From assembly GCA_015183035.1 (NCBI GenBank), contig JACZZP010000014.1, forward strand, positions 2,249,758-2,313,757: a stretch of 64,000 nt of DNA, given 5' to 3'. The notes beneath the pieces are model-generated. The model had not been told where the DNA came from, did not search any database, and saw only the letters and a program-made list of their open reading frames with translations. The position numbers were made by a program, and so were the translations under genes. Positions 24,231 to 39,821 of the stretch are shown one piece after another (position 1 is the stretch's first letter; each line of letters begins with the position of its first letter). This stretch comes from Meloidogyne chitwoodi. Its lineage: Eukaryota; Nematoda; Chromadorea; Rhabditida; Meloidogynidae.

Positions 24231-24721
24231 CTATTCTTTATGTAGATAATTGTAGTTGATCGATCTGACTAGCTAAAAATAGGGTATAAAAATGATTTTA
24301 TATAAAAATGACCTGCAAATTTTGGGCTGAAAAATTTGTCGCATGGCAAGCAAAAAGGAGCAAGTTTCGTGGCTAAATTTTTGTTTTTAGAAATTTTCCA
24401 ATTTATACCTGAACTCTCCAAGCAAATCGCATGAATACAGATGAATACATTATCAAAGCACATGTCATTGGTCCGGATATAAATTCAGGATCCTAAACAA
24501 AAAATCTATAAGAAAAGTTATTGCGTACTTTGGTAACGAAGTCGCCTATTGCAGCAAGCGGAAGTCCCCAGTTAGCAACTGGTCCCCAAAAATCTGAAAA
24601 GAAATTACTTTTAAATTCAATCATAAAACGAAATCTTACGCGTGGAACCGAAATAATTTAACCAATCGTTTTTTGAATACTGCCGGAAATAGGCTGAAAT
24701 TGATCTGATTGGAAGAGACAT
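24231..24721 (-). CDS. mpc-1: mitochondrial pyruvate carrier 1
   Basis: MPC1 pairs with MPC2 in the inner mitochondrial membrane to import pyruvate. Five exons in phase (24721-24640, 24593-24529, 24492-24409, 24372-24313, 24272-24231) give 110 residues, the usual size. The sequence contains [20 protein letters not shown], then [57 protein letters not shown] and [13 protein letters not shown]. These match human MPC1 ([54 protein letters not shown]). The gene is divergent from the GrpE gene with 175 bp between start codons. Its third and fourth exons are echoed, in inverted orientation, at the start of GrpE (see findings). Confidence 0.93.
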
Positions 24722-24896
24722 CACCTAAAATAATGCGAATATGTTATAACTCCTAAATAGTTTTATAAATAATGGAATGATATTCTTCAACTGCAAGACT
24801 CAACGCTCACCGGTCGATTGAGTCCTGGATTTTTTTATTATTAACAAAAAGAATTCTACTTTTTTTTCATAATCCGTACTTCAAGTTAATTTAAAA

Positions 24897-25816
24897 ATGA
24901 TGTGTTCTGTTAATATTTATAAATCAGTATTTATGCGATTTGTATCGAGGGTTCAGGTATTTTTTTTTATAATTTTAAATATTTCAAAATAATTCTTGTT
25001 ACTTATAAAATAAAGTATTTTGTTCTTATTGTTTATGTTAAAATTTTCTAATTATAGCCACGAAACATGCTTCTTTTTTCCGCTTGCAACTCAACGAATT
25101 CAACTCAGGATTTGCAAGTAATCTAAATTTTATAAAAATCAATAACAAGTTTAATTAGGAATTTGATGCATTAACAGAAAAATATGAAGAGTTGAAGAAA
25201 GAAAATGAATCTCTTGTTGATAAATATAAAAGAGCATTGGCTGAAACTGAAAATTTGCGCAAACGAACTGAACGTCAGGTCGAAGAAACTAAAATTTTTG
25301 CCATACAAGGGTTCTGCAAAGACTTGTTGGAAGTAATTTTGCTGAATTTTTTAACTTAACCATTTTTGTTTTAGGTAGCTGACATTTTGGATTTGGCTTT
25401 AAGATCGTTGGAAAAGAAAGAAATAAAAGAAGATTCTCTGAAAAATATACACGAGGGAATCACCATGACAAAAAATTCACTAATCAAAGTGTTCGCAAAA
25501 CATGGTCTTGTTCAAATTGTTCCTGAAGGAAAAAAGTTTGATCCAAATTTTCACGAGGCGGTTTTTGAAGTTCCTGTAGATCAGGTTAGTCTGTTAGATA
25601 TAATGTAATCTGGTGAAATATCACTTCGGTTTTTTGCCTTCACACTGAAATTTGTTTACACAAAAATGTTCAGCTTTCGCTCATGCGGGTGCATTATTAT
25701 TCTAATTTTAGGCGGACTACCCTCCTGGACATGTGTCACAAGTTTTGAATGTTGGCTATTGTTTGCACGCTCGACCTTTAAGACCAGCGAAAGTTGGAGT
25801 TGTGAGTATGAAGTAG
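24897..25816 (+). CDS. mitochondrial GrpE (nucleotide exchange factor) with MPC1-like N-terminus
   Basis: GrpE (GRPEL1/Mge1) releases ADP from mitochondrial Hsp70 during protein import and folding. Five exons (24897-24956, 25058-25117, 25159-25332, 25375-25584, 25712-25816) give 202 residues. The GrpE core is clear: a coiled coil EFDALTEKYEELKKENESL, KYKRALAETENLRKRTERQV, GFCKDLLEVADILDLALRSL, IHEGITMTKNSLIKVFAKHG, KFDPNFHEAVFEVPVD and the beta-wing end GYCLHARPLRPAKVGVV. Exons 1 and 2 instead resemble MPC1: SVFMRFVSRVQ then PRNMLLFSACNSTNSTQDLQ. These basic and hydrophobic residues could serve as mitochondrial targeting signal. Two adjacent ATGs (24897, 24900) are in the same frame; a third lies at the MRF codon. 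The core is certain; the start depends on the spliced first exons being used. Confidence 0.88.
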
Positions 25817-26876
25817 AATTTATTTATCGAAATACATTTAAGATAATTTTATCATTTTTGTTGAATGTTTTCATTTTTCAAACAATACAGCATACAAAAT
25901 CTACTGTCTGTGAGTTTCCGTGTATTGCTGGTCTAATACATTCGCACGACAGGAATTTATGAAGCTTCTTAAATGAAATAATGGAATCTACTAGTTAAAA
26001 ATATTAACCTGTTCTCCGCAAAGGGTTTTTAGAATGTGCCTTGGAGAAAAAGTACCACAATTAAAACATGAATAGAAGCATTTTAAATTGAAATCTTCCA
26101 CAATCTTTTGGTTTGTGATATTCGATTGTACGCTTCGCAAAAATAAGCCGGGCTGCAATTGAATTAGTTAATCAGATGATAAACAAACAGGCCTTGAATT
26201 GCCTCATGCACATATAAGATAGTAAGGCTGTGAAAAATATGCCCAATTCAAGTGCGACAAAGATCACGCAAGCATAAGCAGAACCTCTCTCTTGAATATC
26301 CATGCAAGTTCCGTTTTAACTAGTGAAAGAATTAAAACAATAGGTAAATTTTTTTATTTAAAACTAATGAAGACACTTCTCCTGGTATGGTGCCTTACTT
26401 ATGGATGGACAGAAGAAATTCTAATATTTAGTTTGCTGTTTATAATGTACTTAAATTTTGTTGGCATCTTGTACTACATCAAGCCTTTGTCAGTGGATTT
26501 TTGTCAATAGACTTTTTGCCAATAAATATATAATCCTCAGTTTTTAACAATCACTAGCCTCCCGCAAAGTTTTACTGCTGATACCAACCACTTATTATTT
26601 CATAACTTTCTGACGTTGACCTTTCCCCTTTATTCCATAACCTTATCATATCGTTGAATTATAAATAAGGGTATCGAGCCTTTATTTTTATTTTTTAAAA
26701 TTATTTTCTGTTAAATTTCATATTTTGATTTCTAAAATTTAATAAATTCTCGGAGAACCTTATATGTAAGTAAATCATTAACTTTGTTCATATATGTAAT
26801 ATAAATATCATTTTTTATTGATTTAAACGGTTGTGTTATTAAAATTACATAACTAATTATTTTACTTTTAGTTAAA
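25817..26876. other. intergenic GrpE to CDK12
   Basis: About 1 kb without a supportable gene. Short plus-strand frames at 25666-25962 and 26292-26510 have no family match; the first overlaps the last GrpE exon in another frame. I looked for snRNA, tRNA or SL RNA signatures here and saw none convincing. Confidence 0.35.
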
Positions 26877-29093
26877 ATGCCATCTTATTCATATCATTCT
26901 GAAGATCGTGATAGTGACAAGGATCGAGATAGGGACCGTGATCGCCGGTCGTCACACAAAAGTTCAAAATCGCGCGACCGAGATTCAAGCAAAGAGCGAA
27001 GACATAAGCGTCCTCGTGAAAAACATCGTGACAGGTTTTGTTTTTTATTTTTGATCATTGCGATTAATGTTCAGGAGCACGACTCCTCGTGACCGACGTT
27101 CTTCTACTAATAATAAAAAAAGCTCTACTTGGTACGATGTTACGATCAAACCACTACCACCGCCTCCTCCCCCTGTTCCTCTTCATCCACCTTCGCCGAT
27201 ATTCCTTTCTTGTATAGAACCTCCTCCACCACCACCGCCACCAATCGAAGATGTATCGACCACTGGTTTTTCATTTAATTTTTTTAATCTAAACGTTTTT
27301 AAGGAGTTTTGACTTCTCCAAAGCTTTTAAATATTCCAGCACCAGTTCCTCCGCCAAAACGTTTCAGACCAACGTTTGTGTTTTTGTCGTAATAATCTTG
27401 ATTTATTATTTTTAGTGTATTAAAACCTCGAGATTTGCCCAAAATTTCAGAGGGGTGGGGTGTCGGAGATGCTGATAAATATCAAATAATTGAACAAGTG
27501 GGAGAAGGAACTTATGGTCAAGTTTATAAGGCATGCGACGATAGGCATAGTCAATTGGTTGCTTTAAAAAAAGTACGATTAGAAAATGAAAAAGAAGGAT
27601 TTCCTATTACTGCTGTGCGTGAGATAAAAATACTTCGCCAGCTCGACCATCCTAATATTGTCAAACTTCTTGATATTGTTTCTAACAAAAATGGTCCAGG
27701 AAGCGCTGAGCAATCTCCAGCTCAACAATCGCCAAACATAAGAAATGAAGTTGTTTTTAAACAGAAACAGCGTTCGTCTTATTTTTGCAATCTACCATCT
27801 TCTGGTTTGTTTAACTTACAATTAGTTTCTAATACAAGATGTTTTAGTTGCTTCTTCATTCTATCTTGTTTTTGAATATGTTGATCATGATTTAATGGGA
27901 TTATTGGATTCCCAGCTTGTCGATCCGACAGAGCTACAAGTTGCATCATTAATGGTATAAAAAAATTTAGAAACAAAAAACAAAAATTCAGAAACAATTG
28001 CTGTTGGCTCTAAGTTATTGCCATATGAGGGGATTTCTCCACCGTGATTTGAAGTGTTCTAATATTCTGATCAGCAAAACGTATTTCTTAATTATATTTT
28101 TACATTATACCTTTTTAGTGGGCAGCTGAAATTAGCAGATTTTGGACTTGCGCGTCTTTACCAAGAAAATTATAAACGTCTCTACACAAACCGAGTTATC
28201 ACACTCTGGTACAGACCACCTGAACTTTTGCTTGGCGAGGAGAGGTATTTATTGTATATGTTAATATAATTGTCTACCAATTTTAAGATATGGGCCGTGG
28301 GTCGATATTTGGAGCGCAGGGTTATCCTTTCTGATAGCGCGATTTCTATCTCTCCTTTTAGATGTATTCTTGCCGAACTATTTATCAAGAAGCCGATATT
28401 TCAAGGCCAAACCGAGATCCACCAGCTAGAAGTTATCACTTCCTATTGCGGTTCTATTATACCAGAAGGTTGTTTAAAAATTCTACCGATGTAATGATTG
28501 ATTCATTTTATCAAATTCAGTGTGGCCGGGTGTTACTGAATTGGTTGGTTACAATACAATGAGACCACGAACGCACAGCTCTCGAAAACTGCGCGAAAAA
28601 TTTTCTTTGTAAATCATATGCCGTTTCTATTTTATTTTAACATTCAGTTTGCCAGCACATGCACTAGATTTACTTGATTTGCTACTTCAATTAGATCCGG
28701 CAAAGCGACCTTCGGCTTCGCAAGCACTTAATCATTCCTGGTCTGTTTTGATAAACAGGATTAACATAAGTTTATTATACCATTGTAATTTTTGACAAGA
28801 TTGATATATAGTAAATATTATTAATCATAAAGAATTGCATTATGTCATATTCTTAATTTAAAAAAAGTTTTGCCTATTTCTCATTTAAGGCTTATCAGAG
28901 TAGAACCAGAACTCGTACAGCCATTGAAATTGCCTCAGGATCAGGACTGCGTAAACTTTTCCTATTATTTTTATACAAAAAATTTTTATAGCATGAAATG
29001 TGGTCAAAGCGTCGACGACAGCAGGGAAAAGGCAATGGACATCAAGGACGACTAAGCTTATCAACAGCAAGCCAGCAGATGGAAAGGCGTTAA
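26877..29093 (+). CDS. cdk-12: cyclin-dependent kinase 12 homologue
   Basis: CDK12 with cyclin K phosphorylates the C-terminal domain of RNA polymerase II during elongation. The N-terminus is an RS/RD-rich region ([18 protein letters not shown]), then proline runs ([15 protein letters not shown]), as in CDK12/13. The kinase domain starts [20 protein letters not shown], with [15 protein letters not shown], the PITAVRE cyclin helix (PITAIRE in vertebrates), an insert after [28 protein letters not shown], catalytic loop [55 protein letters not shown] and [19 protein letters not shown]. The C-terminal extension [13 protein letters not shown] matches the CDK12-specific DCHELWSKKRRRQ that folds onto ATP. 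The ATG follows the acceptor TTTTAG closely. It is far shorter than human CDK12, mainly in disordered flanks. Confidence 0.9.
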
Positions 29094-32439
<3,346 letters not shown>

Positions 32440-32968
32440 ATGAGGATAAAAAGACGTTTCGGATTATATTTATAGATAAATGAAATTCATATCAGGAGTA
32501 TAAAAATTGTCTTTTAAGGATGTTTTCATTTTATTTTCAGTATGTGGTATTCTACCACTATAATCGTATTTGCTAATCTTAATCATTTATAGTAGGTAAA
32601 ATTTGCAACGAAAATCTAGCAGCAAAAATGAGTGGGTGTTTTATTTATTTTGAGGGCAACTGCTAAATTTTTGATTGAATAGAAAAGAATAATTTTTTCT
32701 GCTTAATATTTGCCAACTGTTATTCACTGCAGCAGAGCCAAATATTTTGGAATCTTTAGGTCATTTAAGCGGCCTGTGGGCTATTGCATTTTATTTTCTT
32801 ATTAATTTGCCGTTTGCCTAATCGATTTTTTTTGCTTTTAGTACATTATACATATGTATGTATCAATCTCTGAGTTTCGTAACCAATCTTTTTTAACTGG
32901 AAACTACTTTAATGGATTGACAAATTTGAATTACTATCAGATTTTCAGTTAAAATCGATACGCATATT
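32440..32968. other. intergenic gsr-1 to integrin beta
   Basis: About 530 bases, AT-rich, with no gene seen. An acceptor ATTTTCAG lies about 20 bases before the integrin ATG and is a probable trans-splice site. Confidence 0.4.
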
Positions 32969-35900
32969 ATGAGTTCCTTCTTTGGAGGTCAAACCTTTTT
33001 CAATTTGCTTACTTGCTTATTTTTGTTGTTATTAAATTGCATCATAATGTTAGCAAAAAATGGATGGGAACAGAAAGAACAAGGTAATTAATATTGATTT
33101 ATTTCTTGAGGACATTCACCTACTTATTGGATTTCCGAACGGGGGTTATCAATGCATATGTTCTTTTCTTATTTAAAGTGAAATTAGAGTAATTATGACT
33201 CGCAAATCTTTATTCTTAAACTTATTTTGCTTTATCATTTTAAATTTTAGCTACTGAGGGAGAAATTCTGCCTTCCGATCCTGGATTTCCATGTTATTCA
33301 TTGCCACACGAGGTTTTACTTTAAATTTTTTTATCAAATCCATGTAGAATTATACATGTTCCGGGTGCATCCAGCTGCATGATACTTGTGCTTGGTGTAT
33401 GGACGAGGTTTTTTCTTTTTTTCCCATTTTCTTAATTTTTTCAGTCTTTCAATAATTTGGCACAATATTCTCGTTGTGATACTACTCAAACATTAGCAGA
33501 ACATGGATGTGCCCATGAGTATATTGTTGACCCAAAGAGCACATTAAGGACTGTTCGAGACGAGTCTTTCTCTGAAGAGATTGAAGATGCACAGCCGACT
33601 GTCCAGTTGAGGCCACAACACGTTGAAATTTACATTCGTCCAAGTTGAGAGGAGATAGTTGAACTATTATTAATTTTTGTTTCTAAGAATCCAGAGCCAG
33701 GTTCTTTGTTAATTTTCGACAACCAAAAGACTATCCAGTCGATCTTTATTACCTTATGGATCTTTCCTATTCGATGAAAGATGATAAAGAAAAGCTATCG
33801 CAACTAGGCGATTTACTTGGTTCGTTATTAAATTTAAACTTACCTTAGAAATTATTCAAGCTGATAAAATGCGTTCAATTACAAAGAATTTTCGCCTTGG
33901 GTTTGGCTCATTCATTGACAAAAAGGTTATGCCATTTGTTGACCCACGAAAGGAAAAACAGGTTATCTTTGAAATATTAAAAAGTTTTGGATTTTGTGAT
34001 CGAGACTTTTATAACAAATTTGGTAATAGAAAATCCTAGGCAATCCTATACTTTTTGCAAATGATTCAAAATTATAAGAAATGAAAAAACTATTCATTTA
34101 TGATAATTTATTTTATTAAAGGAGTCTCCATGTTCAGAAGGTTGTGTTCCAACTTATGGATTCCGTCATCAGATGAGGTGGGCAGTTTTTCCTTCCTTCA
34201 AAATATGTTTATTATTTAAGTCTTACCTCAAACACTGCAAAATTTGCTGTAAGTAATAATTGATTTATTGTTAATTTCAAATTTTACAGAAAGAAGTCGA
34301 CCGAGCTCAAATTTCTGGTAATCTAGATGCACCTGAAGGGGGATTTGATGCTGTTATGCAGGTTTTACTTTTACCTAATTTTACAATAATAATTGTATTT
34401 TTAGGCAATTACATGCAATAATTCAATAGGATGGCGGGAGCGATCTCGGAAAATGTTAGTCTTCTCAACGGATGCTGGTTTTCATTTTGCGGGTGACGGA
34501 CGGGTATTTATTTAATTGTAACAATTCTTTATTTAATAAATAAAGCTTGCTGGGATTGTTACGCCAAATGATGGGGAATGTCACTTGGACGTGAACGGTT
34601 ATTATACAGTTCGTTTTTCTTATTATCTTTTAAATATTTACTTTTTTCAGAAGTCGACAGAATTAGACTATCCATCGATTGCTCTTCTACACCAAAAAAT
34701 TAAAGAGAAAAAAGTTTGGTATTTTTTCTTACTTTACAATTGTACGCAACTTCAGGTTAACGTCATTTTTGCAGTAACACAGCCAAACCAACGGCTCTAT
34801 CTACAGGTTCGAGCTTTTATATCGGAGTTTTAATCAATTTGCTTTTATTTATAAAGTTGGCGGATGCTTTGCCCGATATAAGGTAAAGCTTTGAATAAAT
34901 AGGACCCATATTATTGAGTCATATTTATTGAGTTCTATCAAATTTCTTTAAATTAGTACTGCTGTGGGCGTTTTAGCGAATGATTCTTCCAATATTGTGA
35001 CGCTTATTGAAGAGGAGTATGGACGAATTGCCGAAAAAATAATCATGGTAAATTACTAATTAGAATGGTTTTTTCTAGTGTTGCCTATGTGATTTGCGGC
35101 ACTTTTTAAATATCAAATAAAAGCTGTCAGTAAACGATTTTTTATCTTTATACCATATTTGTATTAAAAAAATTGACATGTAAAATTAAAAATATCTTTT
35201 AAAGGTGGATGATGCCAATCCCTCAATGGGATTAAAACTCTCTTATCGTTCTAAGTGCATGGATGGGCGAACTTTGTCGGACACTAATGTATGCGATGGT
35301 GTTAAAGTTAGCGATGAAGTTGAGTTCGAAGTGACTCTAGAAGGTTTTATTTAAAGTTTATTTAAAACAATAATATTAGCATAAGATAATATTATTAAAA
35401 AGTTTTTAATAACAGCGTTGCATTGTGTACCACAAAGAGATTTTGAGTTGCACGTAGGACCGTCAGGAATGGAAGAAGTGCTTCTTATTGATGTACATAT
35501 TTCTACATTTTGAAATATTTCCATTTATCTTTTAATTTATTATTTTCTTTTGAGGTACACGTGATATGCGACTGTGATTGTGAGAGGGAGGTAAAATATT
35601 ATTGTCAAAATTTACTTTACTTCTTCAGGTAATACACAATGCTCCTGAATGCAACTACCATGGTGATTTGGTTAGTGATAAATGAAGAATTATCTTAAAA
35701 AATGCTTTAAATTATTGCAGGTATGTGGCATCTGTCAGTGTGCTGAGGGTTATGTTGGTAAGTATAGATTAAGATATTGCTTTAAATTATTTAAATAGGT
35801 ACGCATTGCGAGTGCGAAAGTGGTGGTGAGTCAGCAATAGCATTAGAGGCAAAGTGTAAGGTAACAAATGACAGGTGCTAAAAATAAGTGTAAATGTGAA

Positions 35901-37288
35901 TAAGGCAATATCTTTTTAGCCTAGTTTGTTCCGGTCGTGGAATTTGTAAATGCGGTGTTTGCTCTTGTTTCCCGAGAGCTAATCCTGACGAAATCGTTTC
36001 TGGTCAATTCTGCGAATGTGACAATTTTAATTGTCCTCGACATGATCGGTAATTTTATATGATAAAATATTATTAATTATAATTAGGTTGCTGTGTGGTG
36101 GTCACGGTGATTGTGTCTGCGGTACATGTCAATGCTTACCGGGATTTACTGGGCCGGCATGTGAGTGTCCTATCTCACAAGAAACATGCATAGCTCCTAA
36201 CGGGAAGATGTGTGGCGGGCACGGTGAGTTATACATTTTACTTAAGAAACTAAAATTGAGTTAAATTTTTGAAAAATAGTTTTTATTGAAAAAATACTAA
36301 AAAGATTAAGCACTAGCTTGGCTAGAGATTTTAGGAAATATTGACAAATTTGAGCTACTGATAAATTTGATTTCGAATTATCTAAATTTTAAAGGTGATT
36401 TTACATTTAAGGTGATTGTATCTGCGGAAAATGTCATTGTTTCACGGACTACTCGGGACCATATTGCGACATTTGTCCTGTTTGTTTAATAATGAAACTT
36501 CTATTTAATTATTTTATCTTTAGACATGCCCAAGCAAGTGTGTAGAATATAAACCTTGTGTTATGTGCCAGCAGTGGGGAACAGGTCCATACAATGAGAC
36601 AAAATGTGCAGAATGTCCTTTTGTCGTCATACCCGTTGAGGAACTACCTCAGTTGAATGTAAGTGACTCTGATAGTTGGAACGAATGTCAGTTTGTGGAT
36701 CCAGCTGATGATTGCACTTTTTACTTTCTCTACTACTACGATGGAGTCGATAATTTGGTTTCTTTGTAAAATTATAATTCGGAATGTTATTGTACTATTA
36801 TAGACTGTTTGGGTACAAGAACATAAAGATTGTCCAGCTCCTTTGCCTGTACTTGTTATTGTTTTGATCGTAATTGCTGGTATCGTTTTACTTGGATTGT
36901 TGTTACTTCTTCTTTGGAAGCTCCTTACTGTGCTTTACGATAGGCGCGAGTTTGCACATTTTGAAAAGGTAATTCACTGAATATTATAATTGAAGCATAG
37001 TACAAAATTCCAATTGGAAACTAATTTTGCAATGTTGAGTTAAGAGATTAATTCGGTAAAGTTGAATTAGGTTTGGTTGGAATTCCGATTTTACTTATAG
37101 ATATATTTCTCATTTTCTTAAATTTACAGGATAAGCTGAATGCTCGCTGGGAATTGGTGAATTTTTTAAATTTCATTTTCAATTGTTCTTAATAAATAAA
37201 TTTTTAGAATAACAATCCTCTTTACAAACAAGCAACAACAACTTTCAAAAATCCTGGATATATGGGTGATGTGGCTAAAAACAAATAA
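32969..37288 (+). CDS. pat-3: integrin beta subunit
   Basis: Integrin beta pairs with an alpha subunit to bind extracellular matrix and anchor muscle. The signal peptide region is [21 protein letters not shown] cysteine-rich PSI domain follows ([20 protein letters not shown]). The beta-I domain has the MIDAS motif [31 protein letters not shown] and [18 protein letters not shown]. Then come four EGF-like repeats (for example [32 protein letters not shown] and [14 protein letters not shown]), a beta-tail domain with [17 protein letters not shown], and one membrane helix ([20 protein letters not shown]). The tail has the talin/ILK region [16 protein letters not shown] and both NPxY motifs (NNNPLYKQ and FKNPGYMGD). 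Many short introns interrupt it. All expected domains are present. The binding partner ILK is encoded about 9 kb upstream. Confidence 0.95.
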
Positions 37289-37747
37289 AAAAATTGCTCA
37301 TATGATTAGCTCTTTCATTTTACAATTTTCTTTTAATAATGTTGCCTTCTTACTAAGCTTGCTTTATGTAGTTGATTAGAATATGGCGGTTATAATTTAT
37401 AATATAATTTGGTAAACAGATTTAGAATATTTATTAGGTTTTTTTAGACCAATTTAAATGTTGATAATCTGTTTATTAAATTTAAAAGCCCAAAACTAAT
37501 TTACTTAATCATTTTGCCCAAATTAACAAATCCCAGGGTGTTTCTCCAACCATTATTTTAATTTAATTTCTTTTAAATGAAGCAATAAATTGCAAAATGT
37601 TTTTCAACGGAGTAACAGTTTTCAATTTGCTATTTGCCAATTTAAATACATAATAAAAGACTGGACTTCACTTGGGATAGGATTTGACAATCCTAAACTT
37701 TTTGTAACAAACCAAGCCAATCTCTTCTAGCCCAATTAAAACAATTT
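37289..37747. other. intergenic, 3' of integrin beta
   Basis: AT-rich sequence with no gene seen. This marks the end of the dense block of intact genes in the window. Confidence 0.4.
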
Positions 37748-37901
37748 TTAAAAATACTCTTCAACTGAAATGTTGTACCTCTTTGAAATCACATCATCAC
37801 GTTTCTCTTTTCGAATTGTCACGGCTTGTTCAATACTGCATTTACGAAGAGCTTCACTATCTTTTCCATCATGTTTGTATTGGATACACATGTCTTTCGG
37901 C
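37748..37901 (-). pseudogene. importin-alpha IBB-domain fragment
   Basis: A single minus-strand frame of about 50 codons, bounded upstream by an acceptor-like AG and ending TAA, reads CIQYKHDGKDSEALRKCSIE and then QAVTIRKEKRDDVISKRYNI. This matches the importin-beta-binding domain of importin alpha (YKNKGKDSxELRRRRxE...VELRKAKRxxxLLKRRN). Several of the key basic residues are lost (RKCSIE instead of RRRRIE; KRYN instead of KRRN). The frame ends right after the domain, with no armadillo repeats in the following sequence. It is most likely a decayed gene fragment. A short IBB-only protein is the alternative. Confidence 0.55.
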
Positions 37902-39821
37902 CTTTTTTAAAGAAAGTTATTTTTGTTGTTGAGTTTTTCTGATCCTTTATGGTCGAAATTTAGCTAAATCAATAGCTTTAAATTTTATTTGGGTAAATTA
38001 GTATAGGGACCAATTAGAGTTGTTTGTTACAATGGAGATGTTTTAAAATAGGTGTAACATTTTGTCGTTTTGACGAAATGTCGTTTTCCACTTTGTTGTT
38101 TTCAAGAATAAGTAGGCGCCATTTTTTTACAACAAATAGCATGATAAACACAGAATTAGAGATAAAAAGGAAATTAGAGATTACTTGTGGCTAGTCAACA
38201 GTCGTCAGTCGGCGTTTTTCTTACGCTCACAGCAAAATCAATATTCCATCTACATATTGCATCTCAAATTTATTTGTCTTGTTTACATTTTACAACCTTT
38301 CGCGCATATTTATAATCTACCTTTTTTGTTTTTTTCGGCTCCCGGAAGATGCGTCAGTGGAAATCTTTTATAATTTATTTAATTTTTTACATAAAATTTT
38401 CTTCAATTTTTTAGATATTTTTTTCCTGCTATTTAAATTTTAAATGATTATTATTTAATTAATAATTTATTAAACTATATTTTTCTGAATTTTTTTTTTC
38501 AATTCTCTACGGATTATTTCAATTTATATGAAGATCTTCAATCTACATGGTCAGGTTTACTTTATGGTGCTTATGTAATTTTCTATTAGTTAATTCATAA
38601 GCACCATTTAATTTTTTTTTATTTTTTAATTAATTTTTTTTTTTAAATAATAATATTGCGACAATTCGTCAATCAACAACATAAAAAATGGTCTTTAATA
38701 ATTAACAACGATTTATTAAATTTTTATTTTTTAAAACAAATGTTGGAATGTTCATCATTGGAATAATTAAATGCTTATGTTGTAAGGTGGATTTTTTTTA
38801 TATTTTTTATCTCTTAAATAATTTTTTTTTAAATTTTATACCTAAATTTCGTTCAGTTATATTTTTTTACTATTTTTTCCTTACTTTTTTTCTTTTTACT
38901 ATTTTTTCAATTAATTTTCCTGAGAATTTGTTATAATATTTTTTAAAAGTTTTTATATTCCTTTCTTAACATATAAATATTTTAAAAATCTTATATCAAA
39001 AAATTTTAAAACATTCTCTTCAACCTATGTTAATTAACTTGTATATAATAGGCTTTTCTCAGTGATAATAAATTGCCCATTTATTGATTTCTTTATTTAT
39101 TTTAAACTAAAATTTATGCAAAAACAAATTATATACATATAATGTAAATATATTTTTGACGATTGTATGGCATAATTAAAAACAAGAGTAAAATTGACTT
39201 AACAGAATATATGTATATAATAATTTTTTACATTAAAAAAGTCACTCGGATACAAAATTTATATAAATTTATACAGTCAAGAATATACACTAAAATTTTT
39301 TTTGAATCGTACCAAATGGGAACAATGTTTTTGAGTTAAAATTTTTTTATAAATATTTTTTCGATTAATATAATTTTTCAGAAATTATATTATTTACCTA
39401 TGTTCTTGACTGACAATTTCTACATAAATTTGTAATATATAAATGTCAATTTAAAATGGCACAAAAAAGCAATTTAATTCAGAGATGCCAGATAAAAATT
39501 TAAGCATTTTCATCAAAAAAAAAATATAAATTTGTGGGTAAAAATTCTCAAAGAATACAAATTTTATTTTAATATAAGGTTTTTATTAATTTTCATATTT
39601 TTCGCTATTAACAAAAAATTTTAATAATTAAAAATTATCATATTGTAAAATTTTGTGAATGAAAATTAATTAACCTTCACTTGGGTTAGTGATTATTTTG
39701 CTTTTCACCGCCGCGCGAAAATTTTGAAATTTAATGATTTAATTGTCAAAAAATTATTTTTCAATAAAATTGTCATATTTTTAAAAATTCTTAAAAAATC
39801 CTAAGATCTGGCAGCTCTGGT
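37902..39821. other. AT-rich gene-poor region
   Basis: Nearly 2 kb of extremely AT-rich sequence with long T and A runs and no supportable coding exon. Open frames here (for example 38185-38373 and 38748-38936) encode only Phe/Leu/Ile-biased peptides. A short perfect inverted repeat lies at 38564-38607. Confidence 0.45.
38564..38607. repeat. 12-bp perfect hairpin, 20-nt loop
   Basis: ATGGTGCTTATG at 38564-38575 is exactly complementary to CATAAGCACCAT at 38596-38607. Pairing may extend on both sides through AATT-rich sequence. The stem has much higher GC than its surroundings. It could be a small RNA hairpin, a remnant of an inverted-repeat transposon, or chance. Confidence 0.4.

Noticed and set aside
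26035..26290. Small nuclear RNA-like sequence
   Set aside because: No U6 or other snRNA core motif could be matched on reading both strands.
27779..27997. Minus-strand frame opposite CDK12
   Set aside because: It is a shadow of the CDK12 exons and introns; the plus strand carries the conserved kinase motifs.
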